From Roseovarius sp. (GTDB lineage: Bacteria; Pseudomonadota; Alphaproteobacteria; Rhodobacterales; Rhodobacteraceae), in NCBI GenBank assembly GCA_021775255.1, contig JAJFIA010000010.1, positions 1 to 64,000 of the forward strand: 64,000 bases of DNA. Reading direction: 5' to 3'. Shown piece after piece: positions 24,105-33,282 of the stretch. The first letter of the stretch is position 1; every line of letters begins with the position of its first letter. A program made the translations under genes and the position numbers. The notes under the pieces are model-generated. The model made no database searches. It was not told the origin of the DNA and saw nothing but the letters and a program-made list of their open reading frames with translations.

Positions 24105-25211
24105 ATGAAGCTTTCCCCGCTCAACCGGCGCCGCTGGCGCAATTTCAAACGCAACCGCCGGGCGCTTTGGTCATTGATCCTGTTTGCCATACTGATGGCC
24201 ATTGCCCTGCCCGCCGAATTTGTCGCCAATGACAAGCCGATACTGGTGAAATATCGCGGTGAATATTACATGCCGGTTTTTCACTTCTATCCCGAAACCG
24301 CCTTTGGCGGCGATTTTGAAACCGAAGCGATTTACCGCGACGCGGAGGTGAAATGCCTGATTGCCTCGGGCGGGCAGGAGGCCTGTTTTGATGATCCCGA
24401 AGGGGTGATGGCCGATAGCGCCGATGGCGAGGTAAACGGCGAAGAAATTGATAAAGGCTGGGCCATATGGCCGCCTATTCCCTATAGCTATGACACCTCG
24501 GTGGACCGGCCGGGGGCCGCGCCTTTGCCGCCCAATGCCCAAAACTGGCTGGGCACCGATGACACCAAGCGCGATGTGCTGGCGCGGGTGATTTACGGCT
24601 TTCGCCTGTCGGTGCTGTTCACCCTGATCGTGACCGGGGTTTCAAGCCTGCTTGGCATATTCGCAGGCGCCATACAGGGGTATTTCGGCGGCAGGCTTGA
24701 CCTGATATTTCAGCGCATCATCGAGATCTGGGGATCCACCCCGCAGCTTTATGTGATCATCATCCTGTTTGCCATCCTGCCGCGCAGTTTCTGGCTGTTG
24801 GCGGGGATCATGATCCTGTTTGGCTGGGTGGCGCTGGTGGGGCTTGTGCGGGCCGAGTTTCTGCGGGCGCGCAACCTTGAATATGTCCGTGCCGCCAAGG
24901 CGCTGGGCGTGGGCAACCTCACGATCATGTTCCGGCATATGTTGCCCAATGCGATGGTAGCAACGCTGACGTTTTTGCCGTTCATCATCACCGGCACCAT
25001 CGGCACGCTGGCGGGGCTTACCTTTCTGGGTTTTGGCCTGCCGTCGTCATCGCCCTCGCTGGGCGAGCTTACGTTGCAGGCCAAGCAGAACCTGCAAGCG
25101 CCGTGGCTGGCTTTTACCGCGTTTTTTGCCTTTGCCATCATGCTGTCGCTTCTGGTGTTCATATTTGAGGGCATCCGCGATGCCTTTGATCCAAGAAAGA
25201 CCTTTCAATGA
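24105..25211 (+). CDS. yejE: Peptide ABC transporter permease (YejE-like)
   Basis: The 368-residue permease starts MKLSPLNRRRWRNFKRNRRALWSLILFAILM and has the large periplasmic loop typical of YejE (LVKYRGEYYMPVFHFYPETAFGGDFETEA). The core reads LGTDDTKRDVLARVIYGFRLSVLFTLIV, and YVRAAKALGVGNLTIMFRHMLPNAM is the EAA loop. It pairs with YejB to form the channel. Its stop overlaps the ATG of the next small gene by four bases (25208-25211). Confidence 0.94.
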   Translation: MKLSPLNRRRWRNFKRNRRALWSLILFAILMAIALPAEFVANDKPILVKYRGEYYMPVFHFYPETAFGGDFETEAIYRDAEVKCLIASGGQEACFDDPEGVMADSADGEVNGEEIDKGWAIWPPIPYSYDTSVDRPGAAPLPPNAQNWLGTDDTKRDVLARVIYGFRLSVLFTLIVTGVSSLLGIFAGAIQGYFGGRLDLIFQRIIEIWGSTPQLYVIIILFAILPRSFWLLAGIMILFGWVALVGLVRAEFLRARNLEYVRAAKALGVGNLTIMFRHMLPNAMVATLTFLPFIITGTIGTLAGLTFLGFGLPSSSPSLGELTLQAKQNLQAPWLAFTAFFAFAIMLSLLVFIFEGIRDAFDPRKTFQ

Positions 25212-25522
25212 GCGGCTCAAGATCATCCCTGTTGCGCGCCGCACCGGCCTATTGGGCCTGCATAGCGATTTTGCTGCTCATGGCAGGGTATTTCATCGCC
25301 ACACTGGCCATGGCCCCCTCGGGTGCATTGGCGGAGTCGCTGGATGTTGTAGTGTTGTTTTTTGCTATTGCCTTTGCCCCGGGAACATTTTCACTGATCA
25401 TCGCGGGTGGTGCGCTGATCCTCAATAAACCGCCAGGTATTTTTATCCGGATCGGGACATATGTCACCACGGTATTTTTCATAATCGCCTATTTCGCATT
25501 GAAATCGGGAGGGGGGATATGA
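25208..25522 (+). CDS. Small membrane protein inserted between yejE and yejF
   Basis: The 104-residue product has three predicted membrane helices (about residues 14-33, 45-70 and 78-98) and almost no soluble part. I recognise no family. It overlaps yejE by ATGA at its start and yejF by ATGA at its end (25519-25522), so it is translated as part of the importer operon. The usual yejABEF operon has no gene here. It may be an accessory subunit of the transporter or a newly captured gene; position is the only evidence. Confidence 0.75.
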   Translation: MSGSRSSLLRAAPAYWACIAILLLMAGYFIATLAMAPSGALAESLDVVVLFFAIAFAPGTFSLIIAGGALILNKPPGIFIRIGTYVTTVFFIIAYFALKSGGGI

Positions 25523-27117
25523 ACGGCCCGGCGCTGCTTGAGGTGAATGACCTTTGTGTCAGCTTCCGTCAGGATGGCGCTTTGATTCCGGCTGTCCGGG
25601 GGGTATCTTTTTCGGTAAAGCGCGGTGAAACCGTGGCGCTGGTGGGGGAAAGCGGATCGGGCAAATCGGTAACGGCGCTAAGCACCGTGGCGCTTTTGGG
25701 CCCGACGGCGCAGGTCTCGGGCAGTGTGACATATGACGGCCAGCAGATGATCGGCGCGGATGAGGCGATGCTGCGCAAGGTGCGCGGCAACGATATCAGC
25801 TTTATCTTTCAGGAGCCGATGACATCGCTGAACCCGCTGCACACGCTGGAACGCCAGATCAGCGAAAGCCTAGAGCTGCATCAGGGGCTGACCGGTGATG
25901 CCGCCCGCGCCCGGATTATCGAGCTGATGACGCGGGTGGGCATCCGCGATCCGCAATCGCGGCTGGGGGCTTATCCGCATCAATTATCAGGCGGGCAGCG
26001 GCAGCGGGTGATGATTGCCATGGCGCTGGCCAACAAGCCCGATATCCTGATTGCCGATGAGCCGACAACGGCGCTGGATGTGACCATTCAGGCGCAAATC
26101 CTTGAATTGCTGGCCGAATTGAAGCGCGAAGAGGGCATGGGGCTTTTGTTCATCACCCATGATCTGGGGGTGGTGCAGCGCATTGCCGATAGGGTCTGCG
26201 TGATGAAAGACGGCGAGATTGTCGAGGCCGGGCCGACGGCGGAAATTTTTGCCAATCCGGCGCATGACTATACAAGCAAACTGCTGAACGCCCGCGCTGT
26301 GGGGCAGCCCGAGCCGGTGCCGGAAGGCGCGCCGGTTATAGCCGAAACCGAGCATCTGAAGGTGTGGTTTCCGATCCACCGTGGCTTCATGAAGCGCGTT
26401 GTTGGCCATGTGAAGGCTGTCAATGACGCCAGCATCACGGTGCGCGCCGGTGAAACCCTGGGGATTGTCGGCGAAAGCGGTTCGGGAAAAACCACGCTGG
26501 CGCTGGCGATCATGCGGCTGATCAGCTCCGAAGGCGGGATCAGTTTCATCGGGCAGGATGTCAACCGCTGGTCCACCCGTGAGCTGCGCCAGCATCGCCG
26601 CGACATGCAGATCGTGTTTCAGGATCCCTTCGGCAGCCTCAGCCCGCGCATGACCTGCGAACAGATCATTGCCGAGGGGCTGGGTGTGCATGGCAATCCG
26701 GGGGGGCGGCCCACGCGCGATCTGGTCCGCGAAGTGATGGTCGAGGTTGATCTGAACCCCGATCTGATGCACCGCTATCCGCATGAATTTTCCGGCGGGC
26801 AACGGCAGAGAATTGCGATTGCAAGGGCGATGATCCTGCGCCCCAGGCTTTTGGTGCTGGATGAGCCGACATCGGCGCTGGATATGACGGTACAGGTGCA
26901 GATCGTTGATCTGTTGCGCCGGTTGCAGGTAAAGTATGGCCTGGCTTATCTGTTCATCAGCCATGACCTGAATGTGGTGCGGGCGATGAGCCACAAGATG
27001 ATCGTGATGAAACAGGGCGATGTGGTTGAGGCCGGCAAGGCGCAGGAATTGTTTGAAAACCCGCAAACAGAATATGCCCGCACCCTGCTGGCGGCGGCGT
27101 TGGACCTGACGGCCTAA
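25519..27117 (+). CDS. yejF: Peptide ABC transporter, fused double ATPase (YejF-like)
   Basis: The 532-residue protein holds two ABC ATPase domains in tandem. The first has Walker A GESGSGKS (about residue 45), the signature [12 protein letters not shown] and Walker B ILIADEPT. The second has [24 protein letters not shown] and [12 protein letters not shown]. Both have the switch histidine ([16 protein letters not shown]) and the oligopeptide-transport C-terminal FxNPxxxYTxxLL pattern. It powers import through YejB and YejE. Its stop overlaps the stop of the convergent hemN by four bases. Confidence 0.95.
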   Translation: MNGPALLEVNDLCVSFRQDGALIPAVRGVSFSVKRGETVALVGESGSGKSVTALSTVALLGPTAQVSGSVTYDGQQMIGADEAMLRKVRGNDISFIFQEPMTSLNPLHTLERQISESLELHQGLTGDAARARIIELMTRVGIRDPQSRLGAYPHQLSGGQRQRVMIAMALANKPDILIADEPTTALDVTIQAQILELLAELKREEGMGLLFITHDLGVVQRIADRVCVMKDGEIVEAGPTAEIFANPAHDYTSKLLNARAVGQPEPVPEGAPVIAETEHLKVWFPIHRGFMKRVVGHVKAVNDASITVRAGETLGIVGESGSGKTTLALAIMRLISSEGGISFIGQDVNRWSTRELRQHRRDMQIVFQDPFGSLSPRMTCEQIIAEGLGVHGNPGGRPTRDLVREVMVEVDLNPDLMHRYPHEFSGGQRQRIAIARAMILRPRLLVLDEPTSALDMTVQVQIVDLLRRLQVKYGLAYLFISHDLNVVRAMSHKMIVMKQGDVVEAGKAQELFENPQTEYARTLLAAALDLTA

Positions 27118-28469
27118 ATCGCCGGGCTGTGGCCGGCTTTGCTCAGATCATAGGCATCTAACGAGCGTGCGATGATGCGGGTCAGGGGGCGGATGGCAGG
27201 GGGGATGCTCAGGCCTGCCTCGGAAAGATCAAGCAGGCCGGGAAAGGCCTGATCGGTTTTGCCAAGAATATCCTTTAGTGCGGCGCGGCTTATACTAAAG
27301 CGCGTGCATATCTCATCCGCGTCAATCCGGAAATCGCACATCAATGCCTCGATCAGGCGGCTGCGCAGCTTGTCATCACCGCTGAACACATGGCCGCGCG
27401 CGGTTGAGAAATGCCCATCGCGGATGGCTTTGGTATGGGCGCCGGTGGCGGCGTTGTTTTGCGCATAGCCTTGCGGAAACCGCGAGATCGAAGAGGCACC
27501 GATGCCGATCAGAACATCCGCCGTGTCATCGGTATAGCCCTGAAAATTCCGCCTGAGCCGCCCGGTGTTTTGGGCAATGGACAGGCCGTCATCAGCGGTT
27601 GCGAAATGATCTATCCCGATCTCGGTATAGCCGTCCCACAAAAACAGCTTGCGGGCGGTTTCATACAGCTCCAGCCGCTCTTCGGGTGTTGGCAGGGTGT
27701 CAGCCGGGATCATCTGTTGCCGCTTGGCCATCCACGGCACATGGGCATAGCCATAAAGCGCCACCCGGTCGGGCGCGAGCGAGAGCAGTTTTTGCACACT
27801 GGTGGCAATGCGCGTGTTGGTCTGATGTGGCAGGCCAAACAGGATGTCAGCGTTGAGGCTGGTCACGCCACGATCACGAATCAGATCAATCGCATCGCGG
27901 GTGATTTCAAAACTTTGGTCGCGGCCGATGCTTTTCTGAATTTCCGCGTCAAAATCCTGCACCCCGATAGAGGCGCGGTTCATGCCTGCCGCTGCAAGCG
28001 CATCAAGCCGGGGCGCATCTATTTCATTGGGGTCGATTTCCACGGAAAATTCTGTGTTTGCGGCAAAGGGCACAACCTGTTTGATGGCCCCGGCCAGTTC
28101 TTCCATCATGGCCGCATTCAGCAAGGTAGGGGTGCCGCCGCCCCAGTGCAGACGCGAGAGCGTCACCCCCTCGGGCAGGTGCGCGGCCAGCATGGCCAGT
28201 TCGGATTTCAGGGTCTCCAGATAAGCGGCAACTGGTTTTTCGCTTTGGGTGCCTTGGGTGCGGCAGGCGCAAAACCAGCACAGGCGGCGGCAAAATGGCA
28301 CATGAATGTAAAGTGATACCTGCGCGCCGGGTTTTATGGCGCGAATCCAGCCGGTAAAGTCATCCGCCCCCACCGCATCCGAGAAATGCGGCGCCGTAGG
28401 ATAGCTGGTATAGCGCGGGACTTTTGCGTCAAACAGCCCCAATTTGCCGAGTTGTGCTTTCGTAACCAT
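27114..28469 (-). CDS. hemN: Oxygen-independent coproporphyrinogen III oxidase
   Basis: HemN is a radical-SAM enzyme that decarboxylates coproporphyrinogen III for haem synthesis without oxygen. The 451-residue protein carries VPRYTSYPTAPHFSD at the N-terminus and IHVPFCRRLCWFCACRT, whose CxxxCxxC binds the [4Fe-4S] cluster. WGGGTPTLL and SIGVQDFDAEIQKSIGR follow, with NADILFGLPHQT, YGYAHVPWMAKRQ and EIGIDHFA, all diagnostic of HemN rather than HemW. Start 28469 (MVTKAQLGKLGLFDAK) matches the family; the frame runs on to 28511. It is divergent from fnrL, and an FNR box lies 36 bases upstream. Confidence 0.95.
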   Translation of the reverse strand: MVTKAQLGKLGLFDAKVPRYTSYPTAPHFSDAVGADDFTGWIRAIKPGAQVSLYIHVPFCRRLCWFCACRTQGTQSEKPVAAYLETLKSELAMLAAHLPEGVTLSRLHWGGGTPTLLNAAMMEELAGAIKQVVPFAANTEFSVEIDPNEIDAPRLDALAAAGMNRASIGVQDFDAEIQKSIGRDQSFEITRDAIDLIRDRGVTSLNADILFGLPHQTNTRIATSVQKLLSLAPDRVALYGYAHVPWMAKRQQMIPADTLPTPEERLELYETARKLFLWDGYTEIGIDHFATADDGLSIAQNTGRLRRNFQGYTDDTADVLIGIGASSISRFPQGYAQNNAATGAHTKAIRDGHFSTARGHVFSGDDKLRSRLIEALMCDFRIDADEICTRFSISRAALKDILGKTDQAFPGLLDLSEAGLSIPPAIRPLTRIIARSLDAYDLSKAGHSPAI

Positions 28470-28504
28470 GTAACTAGCGTTATGGTAGGTGCAGGATGTC
28501 AACC

Positions 28505-28518
28505 TTGACACAGATCAA
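28505..28518. promoter_or_regulatory. FNR-type box between hemN and fnrL
   Basis: TTGAC-ACAG-ATCAA at 28505-28518 matches the FNR/FnrL consensus TTGAT-N4-ATCAA with one change. It lies in the divergent 70-base region between hemN (start 28469) and fnrL (start 28540). In Rhodobacter species FnrL controls hemN-type genes and its own expression through such a site. Confidence 0.8.
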
Positions 28519-28539
28519 AACGCGCGAAGTGAACCAAAT

Positions 28540-29286
28540 ATGTTGAATGAACTGACGGCAAAAATGCTGCATCCTTGTGGTGAATGCCCGATCAGACACC
28601 GGGCGGTTTGCGCGCGCTGTGACGATGCGGAACAGGCGCGGCTGGACAAGGCCAAGTTTTACCGCAGTTTCGAGGCCGGGCAGACCGTGATCTGGGCCGG
28701 GGACCAGATGGAGTTTGTCGGCTCGGTGGTGAAGGGCATTGCCACGCTGACTCAAACGATGGAAGACGGGCGCAGGCAGATGGTGGGCCTGCTATTGCCC
28801 AGTGATTTTGTCGGCCGCCCGGGGCGCAGTACCGCCACCTATGATGTGGTGGCGGTGACGGATATGGTAATGTGCTGTTTTCGCAAGAAGCCGTTTGAGG
28901 CCATGATGGCGGAAACCCCGCATATCGCCCAACGGCTGTTGGAAATGACGTTGGATGAGCTGGATGCCGCCCGGGAATGGATGCTTGTCCTTGGCCGCAA
29001 GACCGCGCGCGAAAAAATTGCCTCCCTGCTGGCGGTTATTGCCCGCCGCGATGCGGCACTTCACCTGCGCGAGGCGAGGGGCGCGATTGAATTCAAGCTG
29101 CCGCTGACCCGTGAGGCAATGGCGGATTATCTGGGGCTGACGCTGGAAACCGTGAGCCGCCAGATTTCCGGCCTGAAAAAAGATGGGGTGATCAGCCTCA
29201 AGGGCAAACGCCATGTGATTGTGCCCGATTATGACCGGCTGTCGGAAGAAGCGGGCGATGATGCCGATGGCGGCATTTTGGTGTAA
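28540..29286 (+). CDS. fnrL: Oxygen-sensing regulator FnrL
   Basis: FnrL is the FNR homologue that activates anaerobic and microaerobic genes when its oxygen-labile [4Fe-4S] cluster is intact. The N-terminal cysteines are present in LHPCGECPIRHRAVCARC (Cys13, 16, 24, 27) and a further pair in DMVMCCFRKK. The cAMP-binding-like domain follows, then the C-terminal helix-turn-helix LTREAMADYLGLTLETVSRQISGLKKDGVI, whose E-x-V-S-R matches TTGAT-type half-sites. Start 28540 gives 248 residues, the usual FnrL length; a frame from 28489 would run across the FNR box. It is expected to regulate itself and hemN. Confidence 0.95.
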   Translation: MLNELTAKMLHPCGECPIRHRAVCARCDDAEQARLDKAKFYRSFEAGQTVIWAGDQMEFVGSVVKGIATLTQTMEDGRRQMVGLLLPSDFVGRPGRSTATYDVVAVTDMVMCCFRKKPFEAMMAETPHIAQRLLEMTLDELDAAREWMLVLGRKTAREKIASLLAVIARRDAALHLREARGAIEFKLPLTREAMADYLGLTLETVSRQISGLKKDGVISLKGKRHVIVPDYDRLSEEAGDDADGGILV

Positions 29287-29295
29287 CGGCCTGCT

Positions 29296-30324
29296 TCAAA
29301 GCCCCCATGTATCATTGAGGCGATAGCCTGCGGGCCAGGGATCGCTGGGATCCAGAACATGCTGATAGCTTCCGGTGATCCATGCGCTGCCGGTGATTTG
29401 CGGGATAATTGCCGGTTGGTTTGCCACTTTCGTTCTGGACATGATCTGCCCGGTAAATTCAGAGTTGATGATTGAAGTGGCGGTGAAGTGGTCGCCCACA
29501 TCCATCTCACCCCGCGCGGAAAGAATCGCCATGCGCGCCGATACCGCCGTACCGGTTGGGGAACGGTCAATCTTGCCGGGTTGAATGGCCACCGCCGAAC
29601 GTGCCGTCAGGCCGGTATCGGTTTTGCCAAGAGGCCCGGCAAAGAGGCAAAACGAGATGTGATCCCAATCGGGCAATTCGGGGTGTTTGAACCCAAGCTG
29701 CTGGTTGGCGGCATTGGTGATGCGCACGCCCAGCCGGGCCAGATCAGCGGCCTCACCTAGCATGATCTCAAACCCAAGGCTGGCGGCGTCAACCACCACG
29801 AAACTATCGCCGCCAAAGCCGGTATCGACGCGGATTTCGCCCAAATCCTCAACATTCAGTGCCACATCCAACTGATCCGCAAAGCTGGCCACGTTTTGCA
29901 CGGTGATGCTTGTGGCCTTGCCGCCTTTGCAGTCGGCCTTGACCTTGACCAACCCGCCGGGGGCCTCAATGGTAAGGTGGGTGACCGGCTCTTGCATCGC
30001 CACAATGCCGGTTTCCAGCAGCACCGTGCTGACACAGATCGAATTTGAGCCAGACATCGGCGGGGTGTCTTCCGGCTCCATGATGATGAAGGCGGCATCG
30101 GCCTGCGGGTGCAGGGGCGGCACCAGCAGATTGACATGGCGGAAAACCCCGCCACGCGGCTCGTTGAGCATGTAATTGCGCAAGGCCTGATCGCGGGCGA
30201 TAAAGCGGCTTTGCGCCCAGATCGTATCGCCGGGGGGCGGGGCCACGCCTTTTATGATGACATCGCCCACCTCGCCCCCGGCATGGCAGGAAATGACATG
30301 AATGGGTTTGCCGGGGGTGATCAT
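29296..30324 (-). CDS. Proline racemase family protein, probable trans-3-hydroxy-L-proline dehydratase-like
   Basis: The 342-residue protein has the proline racemase fold: [41 protein letters not shown], and [12 protein letters not shown]. The first catalytic site reads [11 protein letters not shown] (usually MCGHxTIG), so Ser replaces the first Cys. The second reads [14 protein letters not shown] (usually DRSPCGTGT), so Thr replaces the second. Thr at the second site is the mark of trans-3-hydroxy-L-proline dehydratases, which normally keep Cys at the first. Racemase and epimerase activity therefore look unlikely; dehydration is my best guess. The ATG overlaps the stop of the small GFA-like gene upstream (30321-30324), which may drive its translation since no ribosome site is seen. 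Confidence 0.82.
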   Translation of the reverse strand: MITPGKPIHVISCHAGGEVGDVIIKGVAPPPGDTIWAQSRFIARDQALRNYMLNEPRGGVFRHVNLLVPPLHPQADAAFIIMEPEDTPPMSGSNSICVSTVLLETGIVAMQEPVTHLTIEAPGGLVKVKADCKGGKATSITVQNVASFADQLDVALNVEDLGEIRVDTGFGGDSFVVVDAASLGFEIMLGEAADLARLGVRITNAANQQLGFKHPELPDWDHISFCLFAGPLGKTDTGLTARSAVAIQPGKIDRSPTGTAVSARMAILSARGEMDVGDHFTATSIINSEFTGQIMSRTKVANQPAIIPQITGSAWITGSYQHVLDPSDPWPAGYRLNDTWGL

Positions 30325-30467
30325 CGGCGGAATTTCAGGGCGGATTGCGTGGCGGCCACGAAATGCCCGGTGAATTTGCGGCATTGGGTGCAATGGCAGC
30401 CGACAACGCTGCGCAAGGCGCCGGTGGCTTGGTATTCAACCGCGCCGCAATGGCAACTTCCTTTCAT
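30321..30467 (-). CDS. Truncated GFA-family (glutathione-dependent formaldehyde-activating-like) protein
   Basis: This 48-codon gene encodes [16 protein letters not shown] followed by a [17 protein letters not shown] segment and stops at 30321. It is the N-terminal zinc-binding half of a GFA-fold protein, with CxC and CxCxxC ligands, whereas complete members have about 115-190 residues and further cysteines. GGGAG stands seven bases before the ATG, better than for the next gene. The stop is fused with the start of the proline-racemase-family gene (ATGA). It is either a decayed gene now acting as a leader that couples translation of its neighbour, or a functional mini-GFA. Confidence 0.65.
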   Translation of the reverse strand: MKGSCHCGAVEYQATGALRSVVGCHCTQCRKFTGHFVAATQSALKFRR

Positions 30468-30543
30468 AATGCTCTCCCTCGTGTTGGCATCAAGCCTAGT
30501 CCGGGAGTTGGCGGGAGGGATAGTAGAAATGCGACGAATTGAG

Positions 30544-31617
30544 TTAACTGCGCGGTTTTATCCGGTTCACATGGCCCATTTTGCGGCCCGGTTTGATGTC
30601 TGCCTTGCCATAAAGGTGCAGGGCTGTCCCGGGCTCGGATGCCAGTGCGGGCACCCGGCCCATATCATCACCGATCAGGTTTTCCATCACCACATCGGCA
30701 AAACGCCGGCCATCGCCAAGGGGCCAGCCTGCAACGGCGCGGATATGTTGCTCAAACTGATCCACGGCGCAGGCATTTTGCGTCCAATGGCCGGAATTAT
30801 GCACCCGTGGGGCGATCTCGTTGACGATCAGGCCTTGGCGTGTGACAAAAAGCTCAACCCCCATGACGCCGATATAATCAAGCTTATTCAGTATGTTAGC
30901 AGTCAGCAGAATGGCATCAGAGCGTTGCGAGGGCGTCAGGCTGGCAGGCAGGGTGGTGGTCCGCAGGATACCGCCTTCATGCAGGTTTTCACCGGGATCA
31001 AAACAGGCAATATCGCCCATGGCACTGCGCGCACCGATGACGGAAACCTCATGGGTGAAGTCGATGAAGCCCTCAAGAATCGCGGGCGCATTGGCCATGT
31101 CTTTGAGCGCCTGAGCCGCATCATCGGGTGATACAAGGCGGGCCTGCCCCTTGCCATCATATCCGAAACGGCGGGTTTTGAGGATCGCGGGCAGGCCGGT
31201 CTCTGCGATGGCTTTGCTCAGGCTGGCGGCATCATCCACGGCCGCATAGGGCGCGGTTTGCAGGCCCAGATCGCACAGGAAGGTTTTTTCGCTGAAGCGG
31301 TCCTGGCTGATGCGCAGGGCTTCGCGGCTGGGGCGAATGGGGCGCAGGTGCTCGAGCAGGTCAAGCGCCGAGGTGGGGATGTTTTCAAACTCATAAGTGA
31401 TCACATCCACAGAGCCGGCAAAGGCGCGCAGGGCGGCCTCATCCTCATAGGGGGCGGTTGTCACCGCATGGGCCACATCGCCTGCGGGCGGGTTTGGCCC
31501 CGGCTCAAAAATATGGCTGCGCAGGCCCAGACGGGCGGCGGCAACGGCAAGCATCCGGCCCAGTTGACCACCGCCAAGAATGCCGATGGTGGCCCCGGTC
31601 GGCAGGGGTTCAGTCAT
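30544..31617 (-). CDS. purK: N5-carboxyaminoimidazole ribonucleotide synthase
   Basis: PurK uses ATP and bicarbonate to carboxylate aminoimidazole ribonucleotide in purine synthesis. The 357-residue ATP-grasp protein begins [23 protein letters not shown], the family start. [14 protein letters not shown] (ATP-binding), [13 protein letters not shown] and [15 protein letters not shown] (metal and substrate site) follow. Start 31617 overlaps the purE stop by eight bases; a longer frame to 31842 reads through purE and is not real. Operon purE-purK. Confidence 0.96.
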   Translation of the reverse strand: MTEPLPTGATIGILGGGQLGRMLAVAAARLGLRSHIFEPGPNPPAGDVAHAVTTAPYEDEAALRAFAGSVDVITYEFENIPTSALDLLEHLRPIRPSREALRISQDRFSEKTFLCDLGLQTAPYAAVDDAASLSKAIAETGLPAILKTRRFGYDGKGQARLVSPDDAAQALKDMANAPAILEGFIDFTHEVSVIGARSAMGDIACFDPGENLHEGGILRTTTLPASLTPSQRSDAILLTANILNKLDYIGVMGVELFVTRQGLIVNEIAPRVHNSGHWTQNACAVDQFEQHIRAVAGWPLGDGRRFADVVMENLIGDDMGRVPALASEPGTALHLYGKADIKPGRKMGHVNRIKPRS

Positions 31618-32098
31618 CTTTTGGGGCATCGGGGATCGAGGCCGAGAGGGCGGCGCGCCATTGGTCCAGGCGGGTGGCAAGTGCGGCATCTTCATTGGCC
31701 AGAATTGCCGCTGCCATAAGCCCGGCATTGGCAGCACCCGCAGCCCCGATTGCCATCGTTGCCACCGGATATCCGCGGGGCATTTGCACGATGGAATAGA
31801 GACTGTCGATGCCGGAAAGCGCCTTGGTCTGAACCGGCACACCGATCACCGGCAGGCGGGTTTTTGAGGCCATCATGCCGGGCAGATGCGCCGCCCCGCC
31901 CGCGCCTGCGATAATCACCTTGAGGCCACGCTCAATGGCAGTTTGACCATAGTCCCAAAGCCGGTCCGGGGTGCGGTGCGCCGAGATGATCTTGGCCTCA
32001 TGCGCCACGCCGAGCTGGTCAAGGATTTCAGCCGCTTCGCGCATGGTGGACCAGTCGGATTGACTGCCCATGATGATGCCCACTTTTATATCCGACAT
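31610..32098 (-). CDS. purE: N5-carboxyaminoimidazole ribonucleotide mutase
   Basis: PurE rearranges the PurK product to CAIR. The 162-residue protein shows [27 protein letters not shown] with the catalytic His, [27 protein letters not shown] and [22 protein letters not shown], all class I PurE motifs. AAAGGG precedes the ATG. The promoter should lie in the 150 bases between it and the divergent fragment at 32252. Confidence 0.97.
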   Translation of the reverse strand: MSDIKVGIIMGSQSDWSTMREAAEILDQLGVAHEAKIISAHRTPDRLWDYGQTAIERGLKVIIAGAGGAAHLPGMMASKTRLPVIGVPVQTKALSGIDSLYSIVQMPRGYPVATMAIGAAGAANAGLMAAAILANEDAALATRLDQWRAALSASIPDAPKDD

Positions 32099-32251
32099 GT
32101 CATGCCCTTTGCCTGTGGAGCGGGCACTATAGGGGCTGGTCGCCCGGAGTTCTACTGCTAAGGTGCGGGTTTGTGGGGAATTTGCCTGAATCGTTGATTC
32201 TGCAAGAAATCTGCCCTTGGCTGTGGATAACCATTGATTTATGGTGGGAAA

Positions 32252-32488
32252 ATGAAAAATATTCCCGAATATACTGCCTCAAATCAGGCGGCATGGAATG
32301 CCTCGGCTGCGGCATTCGAGGCCGGTAATGACTGGCGAGAGCTGCTGGCACAGGTCGGGGGCGAAGGGTTTTCGGTGTTGGATGAAACCCTGACCAAAGC
32401 GCTGTTGGAGCTTAAGCCCGAGGCGCGCGGCGCAGGTGCCGATGTGTTTTACGCTGGTGGCGCGCAAAAAGGCCGGTTCAGGCGATGA
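32252..32488 (+). pseudogene. N-terminal fragment of a SAM-dependent methyltransferase (probable)
   Basis: The 78-residue product reads [22 protein letters not shown] followed by a GFSVLDETLTKALLEL stretch. From memory this resembles the start of class I methyltransferases of Rhodobacteraceae, in which a nucleotide-binding motif (VQxGCNNxRE) should come next. Here the sequence turns into ARGAGADVFYAGGAQKGRFRR and stops, so the catalytic part is gone. GGTGGGAAA precedes the ATG. The 3' end overlaps the DUF465 gene on the other strand by 11 bases. The family call is tentative; it may simply be a small orphan. Confidence 0.45.
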
Positions 32489-32702
32489 TATCGGGGATTA
32501 GCCGGTCTTCGATGCGGCTGATAATGTCTTTCAACCGCAGCTTTTGTTGTTTGAGGCGTTTGATGGTCAGCGGATCCCGCGCGCCTTTTTCATCAAGCGC
32601 GGTGATGGCCTCGTCAAGATCGCGGTGCTGGTGGCGGTATTCCTCAAGCTCAACGCGCAAAACCTCTTCGGATTTCATGGAAAGATTTTGAGTGGCGTTC
32701 AT
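32478..32702 (-). CDS. DUF465/YdcH-family small coiled-coil protein
   Basis: The 74-residue protein is a single basic-acidic helical hairpin: EEVLRVELEEYRHQHRDLDEAITALDEKG, then LTIKRLKQQKLRLKDIISRIEDRLIPDIIA. The KRLKxxKLxLKDxI segment and the PDIIA end are characteristic of DUF465 proteins, which are of unknown function. I choose the start at 32702 (MNATQNLSMKSEEV); 32735 and 32678 are alternatives, none with a strong ribosome site. Confidence 0.85.
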   Translation of the reverse strand: MNATQNLSMKSEEVLRVELEEYRHQHRDLDEAITALDEKGARDPLTIKRLKQQKLRLKDIISRIEDRLIPDIIA

Positions 32703-32863
32703 TGCAAATGATTCTCTTGCTGCGGCGGCTTTCAAGATACTGAATTCAGGGGCTTTCGCCTAGCCCTTGCGTCAGGCCGGTTCAGCCCCCATATTTACCT
32801 CATGCAGGTCGCCATAACGGGGCCTCGTATAACGGGCTGTCGCTTAACATCAAGGACGTGTCG

Positions 32864-33277
32864 ATGACAAAACTAACATTGGGGGCGCACCCCTATATGC
32901 TGGGGTTTGAGCAGTTGGAGCGGATGCTGGAACGCAGCGCAAAATCCGGCAACGAAGGCTATCCGCCATTTAATATCGAGCAGACCTCGGATCATTCCTA
33001 CCGCATCACCCTGGCGGTTGCCGGATTTGGCGAGGCCGATTTGGCGATCACGGTAGAAGACCGGCAATTGGTGATTCGGGGGCGGCAGAATGAGGATGCG
33101 GCTGAACGGATGTTTTTGCATCGCGGCATCGCAGCGCGGCAATTCCAACGCTCATTTGTGCTGGCGGACGGTGTCGAGGTGGGCGAGGCGATCATGGAAA
33201 ACGGGCTGTTGCATGTGGATCTGACGCGCGCGGTACAGAGTGCCGTGGTGCAGACGGTCAAGATAAATAAGGGGTGA
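32864..33277 (+). CDS. Hsp20 family small heat-shock protein
   Basis: The 137-residue protein has an IbpA-like alpha-crystallin domain: YPPFNIEQTSDHSYRITLAVAGFGEADLAITVEDRQLVIRGRQ, then FLHRGIAARQFQRSFVLADGVEVGEAIMENGLLHVDLTR. It should hold unfolded proteins for refolding by DnaK/ClpB. Start 32864 is chosen because AAGGA lies seven bases upstream; an upstream GTG at 32858 falls inside the spacer. The DUF1150 gene follows five bases later, an association I know from other Rhodobacterales. No heat-shock promoter could be recognised with confidence. Confidence 0.93.
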   Translation: MTKLTLGAHPYMLGFEQLERMLERSAKSGNEGYPPFNIEQTSDHSYRITLAVAGFGEADLAITVEDRQLVIRGRQNEDAAERMFLHRGIAARQFQRSFVLADGVEVGEAIMENGLLHVDLTRAVQSAVVQTVKINKG

Positions 33278-33282
33278 GAGCA

